This document shows positions 1 through 9,100 of a stretch of 51,178 nt of DNA, one piece after another. Below the pieces are notes generated by a model. It saw only the letters and a program-made list of their open reading frames with translations, was not told the origin of the DNA and searched no databases. Source of the DNA: a virus; IMG/VR virus record IMGVR_UViG_3300035698_019976, positions 1 to 51,178 of that record, one strand, 5' to 3'. Each line of letters starts with the position of its first letter. The first letter of the stretch is position 1. Position numbers and translations under genes: made by a program.

Positions 1-475
1 CCTCCACAGCCGCCAGCTCGCGGCGTTCCGCGGCGGAAGAAGGGCGGCACACTAACGGGAGGCGCATCGTAACGGGAGCACTGGCCCCGATCTGCCCCAC
101 ACCATTTGCCGACACCGACACCAGTGCCGTATCTACGGCAGGGCACACGGGACGGGCCACGGGAATAATCAAGCGCACATTGGAAAACGTATCGTCATGA
201 TACGTGGTGTAGCCCAGCTCATTCTTCAGTACCGCGCGCACGCGCACCGTTGCCGGGCAGGTGCCGCGAAGGCACTTGGCGCGCCACCGCGTAACCAAGC
301 CCACGGAATCCCGATTGGGCAGGGAAAGGGAAGAGATGGAGGTGACGGGAGGCAGAAAGGCCTGCTGCGGGGCGACGTTTTCCGACAGGGTGCTGACGCC
401 ATACACCCCACCGCCAATAAGGGCGGCGAGGGTGACGGCGGTGCCCGCGATGAGGGTTTGTTTGCGGGGAGCCAC
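1..475 (-). CDS. Membrane-anchored protein, N-terminal part (cut by window edge)
   Basis: N-terminal part of a gene that leaves the window at the left edge; function not recognised. I start it at the GTG at 475, six bases after the TAA of the coiled-coil gene, because no ATG lies nearby. The protein opens with a short basic tip (APRKQ) and a hydrophobic run (LIAGTAVTLAALIGGGV), a signal anchor. It then becomes polar and beta-rich with cysteines (KCLRGTC, VC). The first 7 bases of the window repeat its last 7; merging them continues this frame into the ORF at 50987-51178 and gives a protein of about 219 residues. It lies just upstream of the sigma factor and could be a virion or envelope protein. 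A role as anti-sigma factor is only a guess from position. Confidence 0.7.
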   Translation of the reverse strand, partial: MAPRKQTLIAGTAVTLAALIGGGVYGVSTLSENVAPQQAFLPPVTSISSLSLPNRDSVGLVTRWRAKCLRGTCPATVRVRAVLKNELGYTTYHDDTFSNVRLIIPVARPVCPAVDTALVSVSANGVGQIGASAPVTMRLPLVCRPSSAAERRELAAVE

Positions 476-481
476 GGCAGA

Positions 482-895
482 TTACTCCGGAGGCAGCGTG
501 TCTTCCGGCAGCGGAACATCCGGGGAAACGGGCGGTGCGACATTCGGCACCTGCGTGCTGTCGATGTCGGCTGTCAGGGCTGCCGTGGCCGTCAGGGCCG
601 CTTCCAGCTGCTCCGCCACGGCAGTCAACCGTTCCGTGTCCGCGCCATTCTCTACCATATCCTGCAACTCCGCAAACGCTGCCGCAAGCGCTTCCTGCTT
701 CGCGTCCGTTGCTGCTTGGGCCGAGGCAAGGGCCGTCGTCAGATCGGTAACTTTCTGCTCAACCTCATTAATCGTCGGTGACATCGTGTGTACCTGTAGC
801 TGGAGGGCATTGAGGGCGTGCCAGAGATTTGTGTCCGCAGCACCGGACGATACATCAGGATGGAGGTGGACATGGATTTGCACAGAGCCGCTCAT
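482..895 (-). CDS. Coiled-coil protein, unknown function
   Basis: A 138-residue protein that I do not recognise by family. The start is the ATG at 895, which overlaps the stop of the DUF1353 gene as ATGA; an upstream extension of the frame looks non-coding. Residues 1-35 contain a His-rich stretch (IHVHLH). Residues about 40-110 are Ala/Glu/Gln/Leu-rich with heptad character, so probably a coiled coil. The C-terminal 25 residues are Pro/Glu/Asp-rich (SPDVPLPEDTLPPE) and likely disordered. It sits between DUF1353 and a membrane-anchored protein, close to the spanin-like gene, so a structural or lysis accessory role is possible but unproven. Confidence 0.75.
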   Translation of the reverse strand: MSGSVQIHVHLHPDVSSGAADTNLWHALNALQLQVHTMSPTINEVEQKVTDLTTALASAQAATDAKQEALAAAFAELQDMVENGADTERLTAVAEQLEAALTATAALTADIDSTQVPNVAPPVSPDVPLPEDTLPPE

Positions 896-1278
896 GATCG
901 AGTAACTCGCTTTTGGATAGTGGACCATGTTGGAATCGCAATGGCTACCGCAATATACTTGCTCAGGGCGCGCGCGGATGCAACACCCTCCATACGCATC
1001 GCACGGTAAAATATCCGATGGACGGCTTGGGCCGAGAGCCCGTGGGCCTGCGGGTTCCGGCACATCCAATCGTGCAACAGGGCCGCTCGCAAGGAAGAGG
1101 GGCTGTAAGGATGACCGACCAGTGCCCATGCCCACGGCGGGACGCTGCTCCCATCGCTGAAGAATCCACCGGGGATCGTGTAGCGGATGCCGTCCACCGT
1201 AACCCAGAGCGGCGTATGGAGCATAAAGCGGCCACGCGGAGCCCGACAAAAGAGGGGCTCATTATGAAAATCAATCAC
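892..1278 (-). CDS. DUF1353 family protein
   Basis: A 129-residue protein of the DUF1353 family, common in tailed phages and of unknown biochemical function. The family signature is visible: GGFFSDGSSVPPWAWALVGH followed by RAALLHDWMC, with the conserved His-Asp. The start is the GTG at 1278, which overlaps the TGA of the spanin-like gene by 8 bases; the longer open frame upstream overlaps that gene and looks spurious. The C terminus has a mildly hydrophobic helix (KYIAVAIAIPTW). DUF1353 genes often lie near tail-fibre and lysis genes, as here between the spanin-like protein and a coiled-coil protein. Confidence 0.85.
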   Translation of the reverse strand: MIDFHNEPLFCRAPRGRFMLHTPLWVTVDGIRYTIPGGFFSDGSSVPPWAWALVGHPYSPSSLRAALLHDWMCRNPQAHGLSAQAVHRIFYRAMRMEGVASARALSKYIAVAIAIPTWSTIQKRVTRS

Positions 1279-1801
1279 GCGTGTGTGCGCCGATAAAGTA
1301 GCCCAAGGCCCCTGCGGCAATCCCGCTGAGGGCCAGCTGCTTGCGAGTAGGACGGCGCGCGAGCGTGCGCACGCTATCGCGAAGGCCAACCTGAAGGCGA
1401 CGATGATAGATGGCGACGCTATCCTGTGCCGCGCGCTCCATGACGAGTAGCGCGCGCACTGCGCCGCATGAAGCGGAAAGGGCCGCGCACTCGCTTAATG
1501 TGGTACGGACGATGGGCGGGAGCGTAATGAGGACGGTGTCGGGGATCTGCTGAAGTAACGTATCCACGCGCACGCGCCGTTCGGTAATGCGTTGGATGAG
1601 GGTGTCGGTATAAATGCGTTGAACTTGGGCCTGTGCCGTCGCCTGATCAATCGTGCTGCGCGCTTCTGCGAGCACCGCCGCGCGCCCTCGATCATAGGCC
1701 TGATCTATCTGATAGCGATAGAGGAGCGTGCCGCCGATGAGGAGGGCACTGCCCAATGCCATCCCCCAGATAATACGCGACTGAAGGAGCGCTCCCCACA
1801 T
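1271..1801 (-). CDS. Spanin-like membrane protein
   Basis: A 176-residue protein with a TM helix near the N terminus (about residues 10-27, WGMALGSALLIGGTLLY). A long charged, Gln/Arg-rich, probably coiled-coil middle follows (about 28-150). A second hydrophobic stretch lies at the C terminus (ALSGIAAGALGYFIGA). The anchor plus long periplasmic coil matches an Rz-like i-spanin, which links inner and outer membranes to finish lysis of a Gram-negative host. No separate Rz1-type lipoprotein with a lipobox was seen. The second hydrophobic end is unusual for Rz; unimolecular spanins have an N-terminal lipobox and a C-terminal TM, and no lipobox is evident here. It could instead be a virion membrane-channel protein. 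Confidence 0.55.
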   Translation of the reverse strand: MWGALLQSRIIWGMALGSALLIGGTLLYRYQIDQAYDRGRAAVLAEARSTIDQATAQAQVQRIYTDTLIQRITERRVRVDTLLQQIPDTVLITLPPIVRTTLSECAALSASCGAVRALLVMERAAQDSVAIYHRRLQVGLRDSVRTLARRPTRKQLALSGIAAGALGYFIGAHTRD

Positions 1802-1807
1802 CAGCGA

Positions 1808-3316
1808 TTAGTCATAGAAGGAAAACTTATCCTCACTGACAGAGTAGGCGTAGACCTTCTGTGTGCCGGTCAGTTCGGTGCCGTCCCATGTGTTGGCGGT
1901 AACTGTGAACACGCCTCCGTCTTGCGTCCCTGAGATGAGGGATGGGTAGTTGCCCGCGTAGAATGTTGGGGCGGCATTAAGACACGGTTCATCAATGTAG
2001 AGATTGGCCCCGTAGGCCCACAAGTTAGAGTCGTTAAAATAGGCGGCTGTGAGGATGACCTGCTTGGGCGTTCCATCACACAGATCTGATGCGGGGCCTA
2101 CATTGATTGCGTCCCCCATACAGTGGAGCCATATTCTTCCGCCCCGCAGCTGGACTTCTATGATCGTGCTGAGGATAGCGTTGAAGCGAAAGAGCACCAA
2201 CCCCGTTCCACTGGCAGCATCCGCGAGCGCTGGGTCAATGGACGTGACCATGAGCGCTGCCGCGCCCCAGTTGATAAGGTTTGCGGTAATGAAGCGGAGG
2301 TTACGGGCGCTGCCCGTCTTGTTGTGGTAGAGGGCAAGATGCGGCCCCCCGCCATCCGTCAAGAACTCCGCAAAGTTAGCATCCTCCGTCGCAGGAGGGC
2401 CGAAGGTGGTAATCAATCCTCCCATCGGCAGATCCGTCACCAGCGCGGCATAATCGGCATAGTCGATGAAGGAGCGCCCAAGGTTGGCTGTCCCAAAGAG
2501 CCCACAGCCTCCCGACGGTTCATCAATCGGAATACACACCCCCTCGCTGGACTTCACGAAGAACCACGCGTACAGATTCCCAATGGTGGCGGTGCCGTCT
2601 CCCTGCACACAAACATTGACCAGAACGTTCCCCGCATATGCTGGATCAATATTGGTAAACAGTCCCACGAGTGTCCCCGTTGCGCCCAACGGTAACTGTG
2701 GCCCCGTGCCCGCAGGGGATAAGGGGAGCCACGTGGTCCCGTCATCTACCGACGCACACAAGACGAGTGTCAGCGCAGCGTTGGCCGCACTCACGTGCGC
2801 GTGGAGACGAACAGCGCAAATATCCCTCACATCCAGTCGCGTGCGCATTCTGCTCGCCACCTCTACATACGTGGCACCGGTGCCGGTGACGGTGGCGCTG
2901 GTTGCCGCGTCGGCATGAAACGCGACCGACATCGGCACCGTATCGGCGAACGGTTCCGGCCCCTGATCCAAGTCCGGCAGCTCGCGTTCCGGATAGTCCG
3001 GGCTGGTAGGACTAGGCGGCGTGCCACCGGGCGTGTACGGCGGCGCAATATCGCCCACCGGAATAACGGGGGCTGTTGAAGAAAAGGTCTGGCAATCATC
3101 GTTAAAAAACCACCCCACTTGCGGGGGCGTCCCATAGCGCGACAGATCGACATAGTAGATGGTCGCGGTAGAGGAGGGCACTAGTCCAAAGGTAATGACG
3201 GTGATGATCCCTTCCACAACCGTTGCCACCATCACCGCATCTCCCAAATCCAACGGAGCTGATGCGGTGATGGGGATGGCGCGCGCGCGCAACCGAAGCG
3301 AAAGGGTTGTGGCCAT
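1808..3316 (-). CDS. Tail appendage / candidate receptor-binding protein
   Basis: About 502 residues. The start is the ATG at 3316, whose A is shared with the TAA of the upstream gene (TAATG), giving a protein that begins MATTLSLRLRARAIPITA. Residues 1-80 form a small beta-rich phage domain. A Pro-rich linker follows (about 95-130, PPYTPGGTPPSPTSPDYPE). The remainder is beta-rich. The C-terminal half (ALYHNKTGSARNLRF, then IIEVQLRGGRIWLHC and LYIDEP) has the look of a laminin-G/concanavalin-like lectin fold. Its place at the distal end of the tail operon and this build suggest adsorption to the cell surface. The lectin fold is inferred by eye, not by search. Confidence 0.6.
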   Translation of the reverse strand: MATTLSLRLRARAIPITASAPLDLGDAVMVATVVEGIITVITFGLVPSSTATIYYVDLSRYGTPPQVGWFFNDDCQTFSSTAPVIPVGDIAPPYTPGGTPPSPTSPDYPERELPDLDQGPEPFADTVPMSVAFHADAATSATVTGTGATYVEVASRMRTRLDVRDICAVRLHAHVSAANAALTLVLCASVDDGTTWLPLSPAGTGPQLPLGATGTLVGLFTNIDPAYAGNVLVNVCVQGDGTATIGNLYAWFFVKSSEGVCIPIDEPSGGCGLFGTANLGRSFIDYADYAALVTDLPMGGLITTFGPPATEDANFAEFLTDGGGPHLALYHNKTGSARNLRFITANLINWGAAALMVTSIDPALADAASGTGLVLFRFNAILSTIIEVQLRGGRIWLHCMGDAINVGPASDLCDGTPKQVILTAAYFNDSNLWAYGANLYIDEPCLNAAPTFYAGNYPSLISGTQDGGVFTVTANTWDGTELTGTQKVYAYSVSEDKFSFYD

Positions 3317-3741
3317 TAGGTGCCGACTTGAAACAATCCGTCCGTCTGATCCGCATCCAAGTTCAAGGAATCGCCATCGGCCAGCGTGACATTGGACCCG
3401 CGATCCCAATAGCCAATCAGGTTATCTGATGCGGCGGTATCATTATACAACACCACGTAGCGAAACGGCCCAATGCTGCCGCCGGATGCCGTGAGCGTCT
3501 TGTCATCGGTGATAAGCGTCGCCACCCCACTCACCTGCTCAAACGTGACGCCGGTCAGAGGAATCCCGCCCGCAACATACCCATTGCCGGCGCTGATGTC
3601 CGTAGTGTCCGCCAGCACCGCATCTGTTGCCGCGTCAGGCGCGACGTTGGTGAGAAGATACTTCAGGCTATCTGACCCAAGGTCATGAACGCCTTTGCCC
3701 AGATCTTCAACAAACTGATTGTAGCGAGTAAAAGTAGACAT
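3316..3741 (-). CDS. Small conserved phage tail/virion protein
   Basis: A 141-residue protein of a family widely found among phage tail genes. The N terminus FTRYNQFVEDLGKGVHDLGS and the motif TASGGSIGPFRYVVLYNDTA followed by LIGYWDRG are its signature. The C terminus (TLADGDSLNLDADQTDGLFQ) matches the same beta-rich family. It probably forms part of the tail tip or a fibre attachment; the exact role is unknown. It lies between a minor tail protein and the candidate receptor-binding protein, and translation of the latter starts on its stop codon. Confidence 0.75.
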   Translation of the reverse strand: MSTFTRYNQFVEDLGKGVHDLGSDSLKYLLTNVAPDAATDAVLADTTDISAGNGYVAGGIPLTGVTFEQVSGVATLITDDKTLTASGGSIGPFRYVVLYNDTAASDNLIGYWDRGSNVTLADGDSLNLDADQTDGLFQVGT

Positions 3742-3756
3742 GATGATTGGTATAGG

Positions 3757-4629
3757 TTAGAGGACTTCATCCACAACAACCGGCACGGCGCTATACCCTG
3801 CCGCTGCATACTGCACGGAACTAAGCTGACGCAAGGCCCCGAGAAATGAACGGCGCTGGAGGGATGTGGTGTCGGTGGCTTGCGTCACCAGATACAAATG
3901 ACCAGCGACCCCTAGCTGCTCCATCATGTCGCGGAATACCGTATATGCTTCACGATCCGGAAGATTGATAAAGCTCATCGACAAGCTCCGCCCCTTCGGC
4001 TTCACGTTGTAGAAGAGTGCGCCGGAATCCGATTTGTTACTGGTCGTGTTATCGACAAATCCAAACTCCGCTCCAACGGAAAAGTTGTATGATGGGACAA
4101 AGCGGGGCGCCATGATAAGGCGTCCCACCTCAAGGTAGTCATCGACATTCCCCTCATCATCCATTTCAATCCGCCAGTAGCGGCAGGCTACCTCCGTGGG
4201 CAAGAGATAAATCGCATCACGCTTCGGATCCAGTGCATTAATCTGCCCATCCGTCAACCGTCGCGTTGTCGCGTTCGGGTGACCGGCAGGGAGCACATTC
4301 ACCTCCCACTGTTCCGGCCATACCGACACCCATCCGGAATCCACGACGCTTGTCGCAAATGTTACATCGGCCCCGCCCCGCACGCGCCAGAGCGCGTTGC
4401 TGCGAAGATTGTGGCGGGAAAGCGCCACCACACTAAGGGCTGTGTCAGCGGCATAGGCTACATTGATGAGCGTGCTACTCCGCGCGGCATCCGTTGATCG
4501 AGCGACGCGGCCAACGCGCACCGTTTGAACATTGGTGAGCGGGAGTAAGGATTCCCATGCCCCGCCACTCAGGGTTGCCGCGTCACTCATAATCGGCCAC
4601 CCAAATAAAACTTTATCCCGCAAGGTCAT
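3757..4629 (-). CDS. Minor tail protein
   Basis: A 290-residue protein starting at the ATG at 4629, ten bases after the stop of the gene upstream. It resembles minor tail proteins found downstream of tape measure genes in siphoviruses. It opens with a short segment (LFGWPIMSDAATLSGGAW) and a region typical of carbohydrate-binding or galactose-binding-like folds (TALSVVALSRHNLRSNALWR and CRYWRIEMDD). A C-terminal domain contains FINLPDREAYTVFRDMMEQL. It probably helps build the tail tip between tape measure and fibres. The assignment rests on gene order and general resemblance. Confidence 0.6.
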   Translation of the reverse strand: MTLRDKVLFGWPIMSDAATLSGGAWESLLPLTNVQTVRVGRVARSTDAARSSTLINVAYAADTALSVVALSRHNLRSNALWRVRGGADVTFATSVVDSGWVSVWPEQWEVNVLPAGHPNATTRRLTDGQINALDPKRDAIYLLPTEVACRYWRIEMDDEGNVDDYLEVGRLIMAPRFVPSYNFSVGAEFGFVDNTTSNKSDSGALFYNVKPKGRSLSMSFINLPDREAYTVFRDMMEQLGVAGHLYLVTQATDTTSLQRRSFLGALRQLSSVQYAAAGYSAVPVVVDEVL

Positions 4630-4638
4630 AATGCTCCA

Positions 4639-6174
4639 CTATCCCCAGATGGTAAGGGTGGCCGTGCTTTCGACCGGATCCAACTGATAGCCCAGCACAC
4701 GAAACATACGCCCCTCCTCAAGCCCGTAGCGAGGATGCGTTAGCTGGATCACGATGCCTAAATCAATAACGGTCAGATCCTGCGGCGTGACATGGATGGT
4801 GAGTTCAAAGCGATCCCGCTTCACGCCATAGATTGCCTGAAGGCGCACGGCTTCCTGTTCGCCTGTCCCCCGGCAGGCAAAGAGTGTATTGACGACGCGT
4901 TCTTGTGAGAGCCGGTGGCGCGCGCGCACGGCAGCGTCCGTGACAGTGGCATCTTGATAGGCGCTGGACAACCGCGCGCGACGCGCTGGGCCAACCCGCT
5001 CGACAAGTCCTGTGGTTTGCACCGTCCAGTTTGGCACACACCGCACCGTCGTCTGATACGCCGGCAAGCTATTCCCATTGAGTGGAATCTTGCGCAGCGT
5101 TCCCTCCTGTACATCCTCTGTCTGTAAGAAGAGCACGGGCACGCCGGTGGGTAACTCTAGGCGTTGAAGGCGAAAGGTGCCCGTGCTATCGGTCGCCCAC
5201 CATGCGCCAACCGTTTCCGCGATCTGATCGAGCGCATCGGCCACCGAGAGCACTTGATTGGCATAGAACCCAATCACCCCATCCTGCACCGCGTCGATGG
5301 CCAAAATATCCGTCGCACTAATCTGTGCCGTCAGCAGTCCTGCCCGTTCCGTCAAGAGCCGTACAAAGATCTGTCCTGCCGTTCGGTCCACCGGCCACTG
5401 TCCCTCCACCCCATCAAACGTCACCTGTCCAAAGGCCGTACTCCCCAACCGAAACATGCCCCCGGCCTTCCAAACGCGAAACGTTCCGGGCGCTGGGATA
5501 AGGGAAAACATATCTGCGGAACTCGCATAATCATCCCCATGCGAGAGGAGGGCCCCTGAATCGTACACTGCCGTTACATCCCGCACCGCCCCATCATTGG
5601 CTTGATAGATGTTGCGGGACGTATTGACAAATGCAGGCTCTGCATTAAACACGCGCCCGTAGAGGATAGGCTTGGGCTTGTTTTTAAGATCCGACGCAAT
5701 GCCGTCCGTTCCGTTCGGGAGCGCATTGGTGCCGCCATACAGGTCATCCTGCAAGCTGCGCGTGGCAATGACCTGCCGATCCCGAAGGCGAATGATCAGG
5801 GTGCTGCTCGTACACTCTGGCTGCTCCATCGTAATCCGCAACAGCTCGCGATAGTCCGCCGGGAAGGCCGCACCCTCTTCCTCCGTCGCATAGATCACAA
5901 GATCCCGACCATCCACCGCCACCTCGCTCAGCCAATCGAGTGCCCCATCATCATTGCGCAACGACAGATCCCCAAACCCAACGCGCGATGAACCGCCCGT
6001 CGTGCCGACATCGAAAATATCACGGCGCACGAGGGCCGGATTGATAATGCGATCCTCCATCACCCTATGGGCCGGAGTGTCCGTGGGACGCGTCGTGAAG
6101 GGACGCGTCGTGAAATAAATCACCTCCTCATCCGGCCCTGCTCCCATGTAGCTGATCGCGGCAATGTAGCGCAT
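4639..6174 (-). CDS. Tail tip / hub-like minor tail protein
   Basis: A 511-residue protein encoded directly after the tape measure: its ATG at 6174 abuts the tape measure stop codon. It is beta-rich and lacks recognisable enzymatic motifs. Features include RRDIFDVGTTGGSSRVGFGD near residue 52, a central region with KPILYGRVFNAEPAF, and a helical segment VLSVADALDQIAETVGAWWA around residue 310. The last two resemble hub or baseplate proteins of siphoviruses. Position and size suggest a tail-tip structural protein that closes the tail tube. No lysozyme or peptidase motif is visible. Confidence 0.6.
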   Translation of the reverse strand: MRYIAAISYMGAGPDEEVIYFTTRPFTTRPTDTPAHRVMEDRIINPALVRRDIFDVGTTGGSSRVGFGDLSLRNDDGALDWLSEVAVDGRDLVIYATEEEGAAFPADYRELLRITMEQPECTSSTLIIRLRDRQVIATRSLQDDLYGGTNALPNGTDGIASDLKNKPKPILYGRVFNAEPAFVNTSRNIYQANDGAVRDVTAVYDSGALLSHGDDYASSADMFSLIPAPGTFRVWKAGGMFRLGSTAFGQVTFDGVEGQWPVDRTAGQIFVRLLTERAGLLTAQISATDILAIDAVQDGVIGFYANQVLSVADALDQIAETVGAWWATDSTGTFRLQRLELPTGVPVLFLQTEDVQEGTLRKIPLNGNSLPAYQTTVRCVPNWTVQTTGLVERVGPARRARLSSAYQDATVTDAAVRARHRLSQERVVNTLFACRGTGEQEAVRLQAIYGVKRDRFELTIHVTPQDLTVIDLGIVIQLTHPRYGLEEGRMFRVLGYQLDPVESTATLTIWG

Positions 6175-9100
6175 CTATCGCCCCGCAATCCCAACCGGGG
6201 GCCGTCGCACGGCGCTCTGCTGAGCAGCGCTCCGGACCTCTGCCGCGACGGAGCGCGTGGCCTCCGTGCCACGCGTAATGGCGCTGACTTCCCGCTCGCT
6301 TGTCCCCACGGCGACATCGATCAGCCGCTCAATCTGACTCTCCATTATGGCGAGTCGTACCGTGAGCTGACGGTTCACTTCCTTCAGCTCTGCCACCGTC
6401 GTCTCGAGTGCCACCTGAACGGGACTTGGGCCGGTAGGATTCCCTGCCGACGTACCGGTGCTGCTGATGCCGTCCGTCGCCCCACCCGTGAGCGGATCCT
6501 CTAGCTTGCGCTGGGCCAAGGCAAAATACGTCGTGGACTGATCGGCGTAGGATTTGAACAGGTCATAGAACTCATTTTCCCGCAGGCGCGTTTGCAGCTT
6601 TGCGTTCTCATCCGCAATCAGTTGCTCAATCTGGCGCTGGGCCGTCTCAAGGATGACCTGCTTGGTCTCTTCCAACTTCGCAATCGTTGCCTCTGCCTCC
6701 TCGCTCACCTTATCCCGCTGACGCTCTAGGGCATCGATGAGGGCCTTGGTCGCTTCGGCATCTTGGGCCTTTAGCTCTTCCAACTTTGCAATCTGGAGCG
6801 CGCTCTGCTCCGCCACGGCCTCCTTCTGCCGCTGAAGGGATTCAATCGTGCGCTCCGTTTTTTCGAGTTGTTCGCGTGCGGTGGCGAGTTGTTCCTGATC
6901 AATGGGCAACGTCGCGCCAAACTGCGTCGTGATGGCGCTGATGACTTGATTGACGCGATTAAAGTCTGCCGCAAAATCTGTATTGCTCGCATTAAAGGCG
7001 CGTGACGCTTGGAGGAGGGCATTGGCAGCGGCAGGAAGTTCCGTGGCTGCTCCCGCGTCGCCCCCGGAGGCGCTACTTGCGAGGGTTTCAAACTGACGCC
7101 GTGCTTCGGCCAACTTCTCTTCCGGCGAGAGCGTGGACAAGTCCCCTAGCTGAAGGGAGTCGGTAAACTTGGTCAGGGCCTCTACCACTTGGACGCTAGT
7201 TTGGACTTGTTTTTCGAGCGCCGTCAGCTGGGCCTTCTGGATGTCAAGGCCGCTCCGTGCGGCCGCAATCTGTGCGTCAATGGCATCGGTGCGCGCCTTG
7301 GACTCCTCGCGCGCGGCAGCGATCTGATTATCAAAGCCCTTCTGCGACACGGCCCCTGCCGCGCGCACTTCCTCAATCTGTCCGTTGATGAGGGCGATCT
7401 GTTGCTTGGCAGCGGAGCGTGTGACTTCAATCAACACATCCAGATCAGCCATCTGGGCCGCTGCCGCATCATTGATGGCCTTTGTCCCATCCTCAATCGC
7501 GCGACGCGTTAGCACGGCCTCTCGCTCGCTAAACTGCACGAACTGGAGCAGGGCAAGATTGGTAGGCGAGAAGCCACTTTTGATCGCATCGGCCAGCTCT
7601 TGGCGCTGTCCGGCATTCTGGCTCGCATCCTCCGCCGCGCGCGTGTTTCCGCTGGCCGTAAGGCCGCGAACGGTTAACCCTTCGGTGGTGCGCCGATCCT
7701 CTTCTACGCGTGCTGCAGCGCGTGCTGCAAGCACCGCCGCGTTGTAGAGCGAGAGGGCTGCTAGCTCCGCAACCGTTGCCCCAGCCGCAATCGCATCAAA
7801 GATCCGGTTATTGGCGTCCTCAATATCACGCGCTGCCGAGGCACCGCGCGGATCTGAAAAGTTTTGCGTCTCATTTGCCAGATCAAACAGCGCCCTCCGC
7901 TGTCCCTCTATCTTGGCCGTGGCGAGGGCTGCCGCGTCTGCCGCAAAGCGCTGCGATTCTGCCAGCTGCGTTTGTGCGAGGGCCGCGAGCGTCGCCGTGT
8001 CGGCCCCGTTCTTTTGCGCTTCCGCAAGCTCGCGCACTTGCGCGTCGGCAAACGCTACCGCCGTCGCCTCCGCATCAAGCCCCTTTGCCCGTAGCTCGCG
8101 CACCTTTAGGTCCAGTTGAGAACGGCGCTGGCTTTCCGTAAACTCTTCCCGCAACTGCTTAATGCGAAGCGCTTCCAGCCGGTTAATCTCTGCCAAGGCC
8201 GTGGCGCGCCCTGCCTCTGCTTTCTTCCCGCTGAACTCGGAAATGGCCGACTCACGGAGCTGTTGAAACTCAGTGGCTGTTTTTTTAATCGCCGCATCAA
8301 GGCCCGATCCCTGCTCAATGCTTATCCGCATCGCATCGAGCGTGATGTTAAAGCGCTTCTGTGACGCGGCTGCCGCTTCAGCAGATTTTTTTGCCGCATT
8401 GGCAGAGCCCAGTAATCCTGCCAAGCCGCCGACGATGCCGCCCACGACCGCTCCCACCACATTCCCTACCCCCGGCACCACCGTCCCAAAGGCCGCTCCC
8501 GTGGCGGCACCTGCCGCAAAGCCCAGCCCACGGTTTGTCGTCCGCGATCCTACGCCAAACCCAATCGCTGCCGCTCCCACGCCCAGCCCTGCTGCGCCGG
8601 CAAGCGTCGTGGCACCGGGACTGCCAAAGTTTGCATTCGCCACATTCCGTGGGTCAAACTGCGCGCCCGGAATAAGGGCGCCAAGCGACGTAGTGAGTCG
8701 CTTAAAAACATTGGCCGCGAGCAGATCGGCAAACATTTTGATGAATAAATCTTTGATCGAGTTGGTAAAGCTGTTAAAGGATTGGAAGCCGTTCTTGAGC
8801 ACGCCCTCAAAGCCGCTCGACACGGTTTGGAGGAACTGTAGCTCAAAGTTTTTAGCTTGCTGCGTCTGATCCTCCAAAATCTTTTTCGCTCGCGTGTTGA
8901 TCTCCTCTTGCCGTTCCTTTCGCTTCGCAAGGGCATCGTTAACGGCGATGGTCTCCATCTTCAACTGTGCTTCAAGATTGATCGCTTTGATGCGTTCCGA
9001 CAGCTCACGATCGCGCAGCGTAAGGCGTGCCTCCGCAATGTCCAGTCCTGCCTCCAGATCCACCCGTGCCTCAGCCAGCGCGCGTCCCTCTAGGGTGGCC

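Noticed and set aside
197-905. Long plus-strand open frames at 197-905 and similar frames opposite the tape measure gene
   Set aside because: They are antisense shadows of GC-rich coding genes, with Arg/Ser/Pro-rich sequence and no ribosome site or family match.
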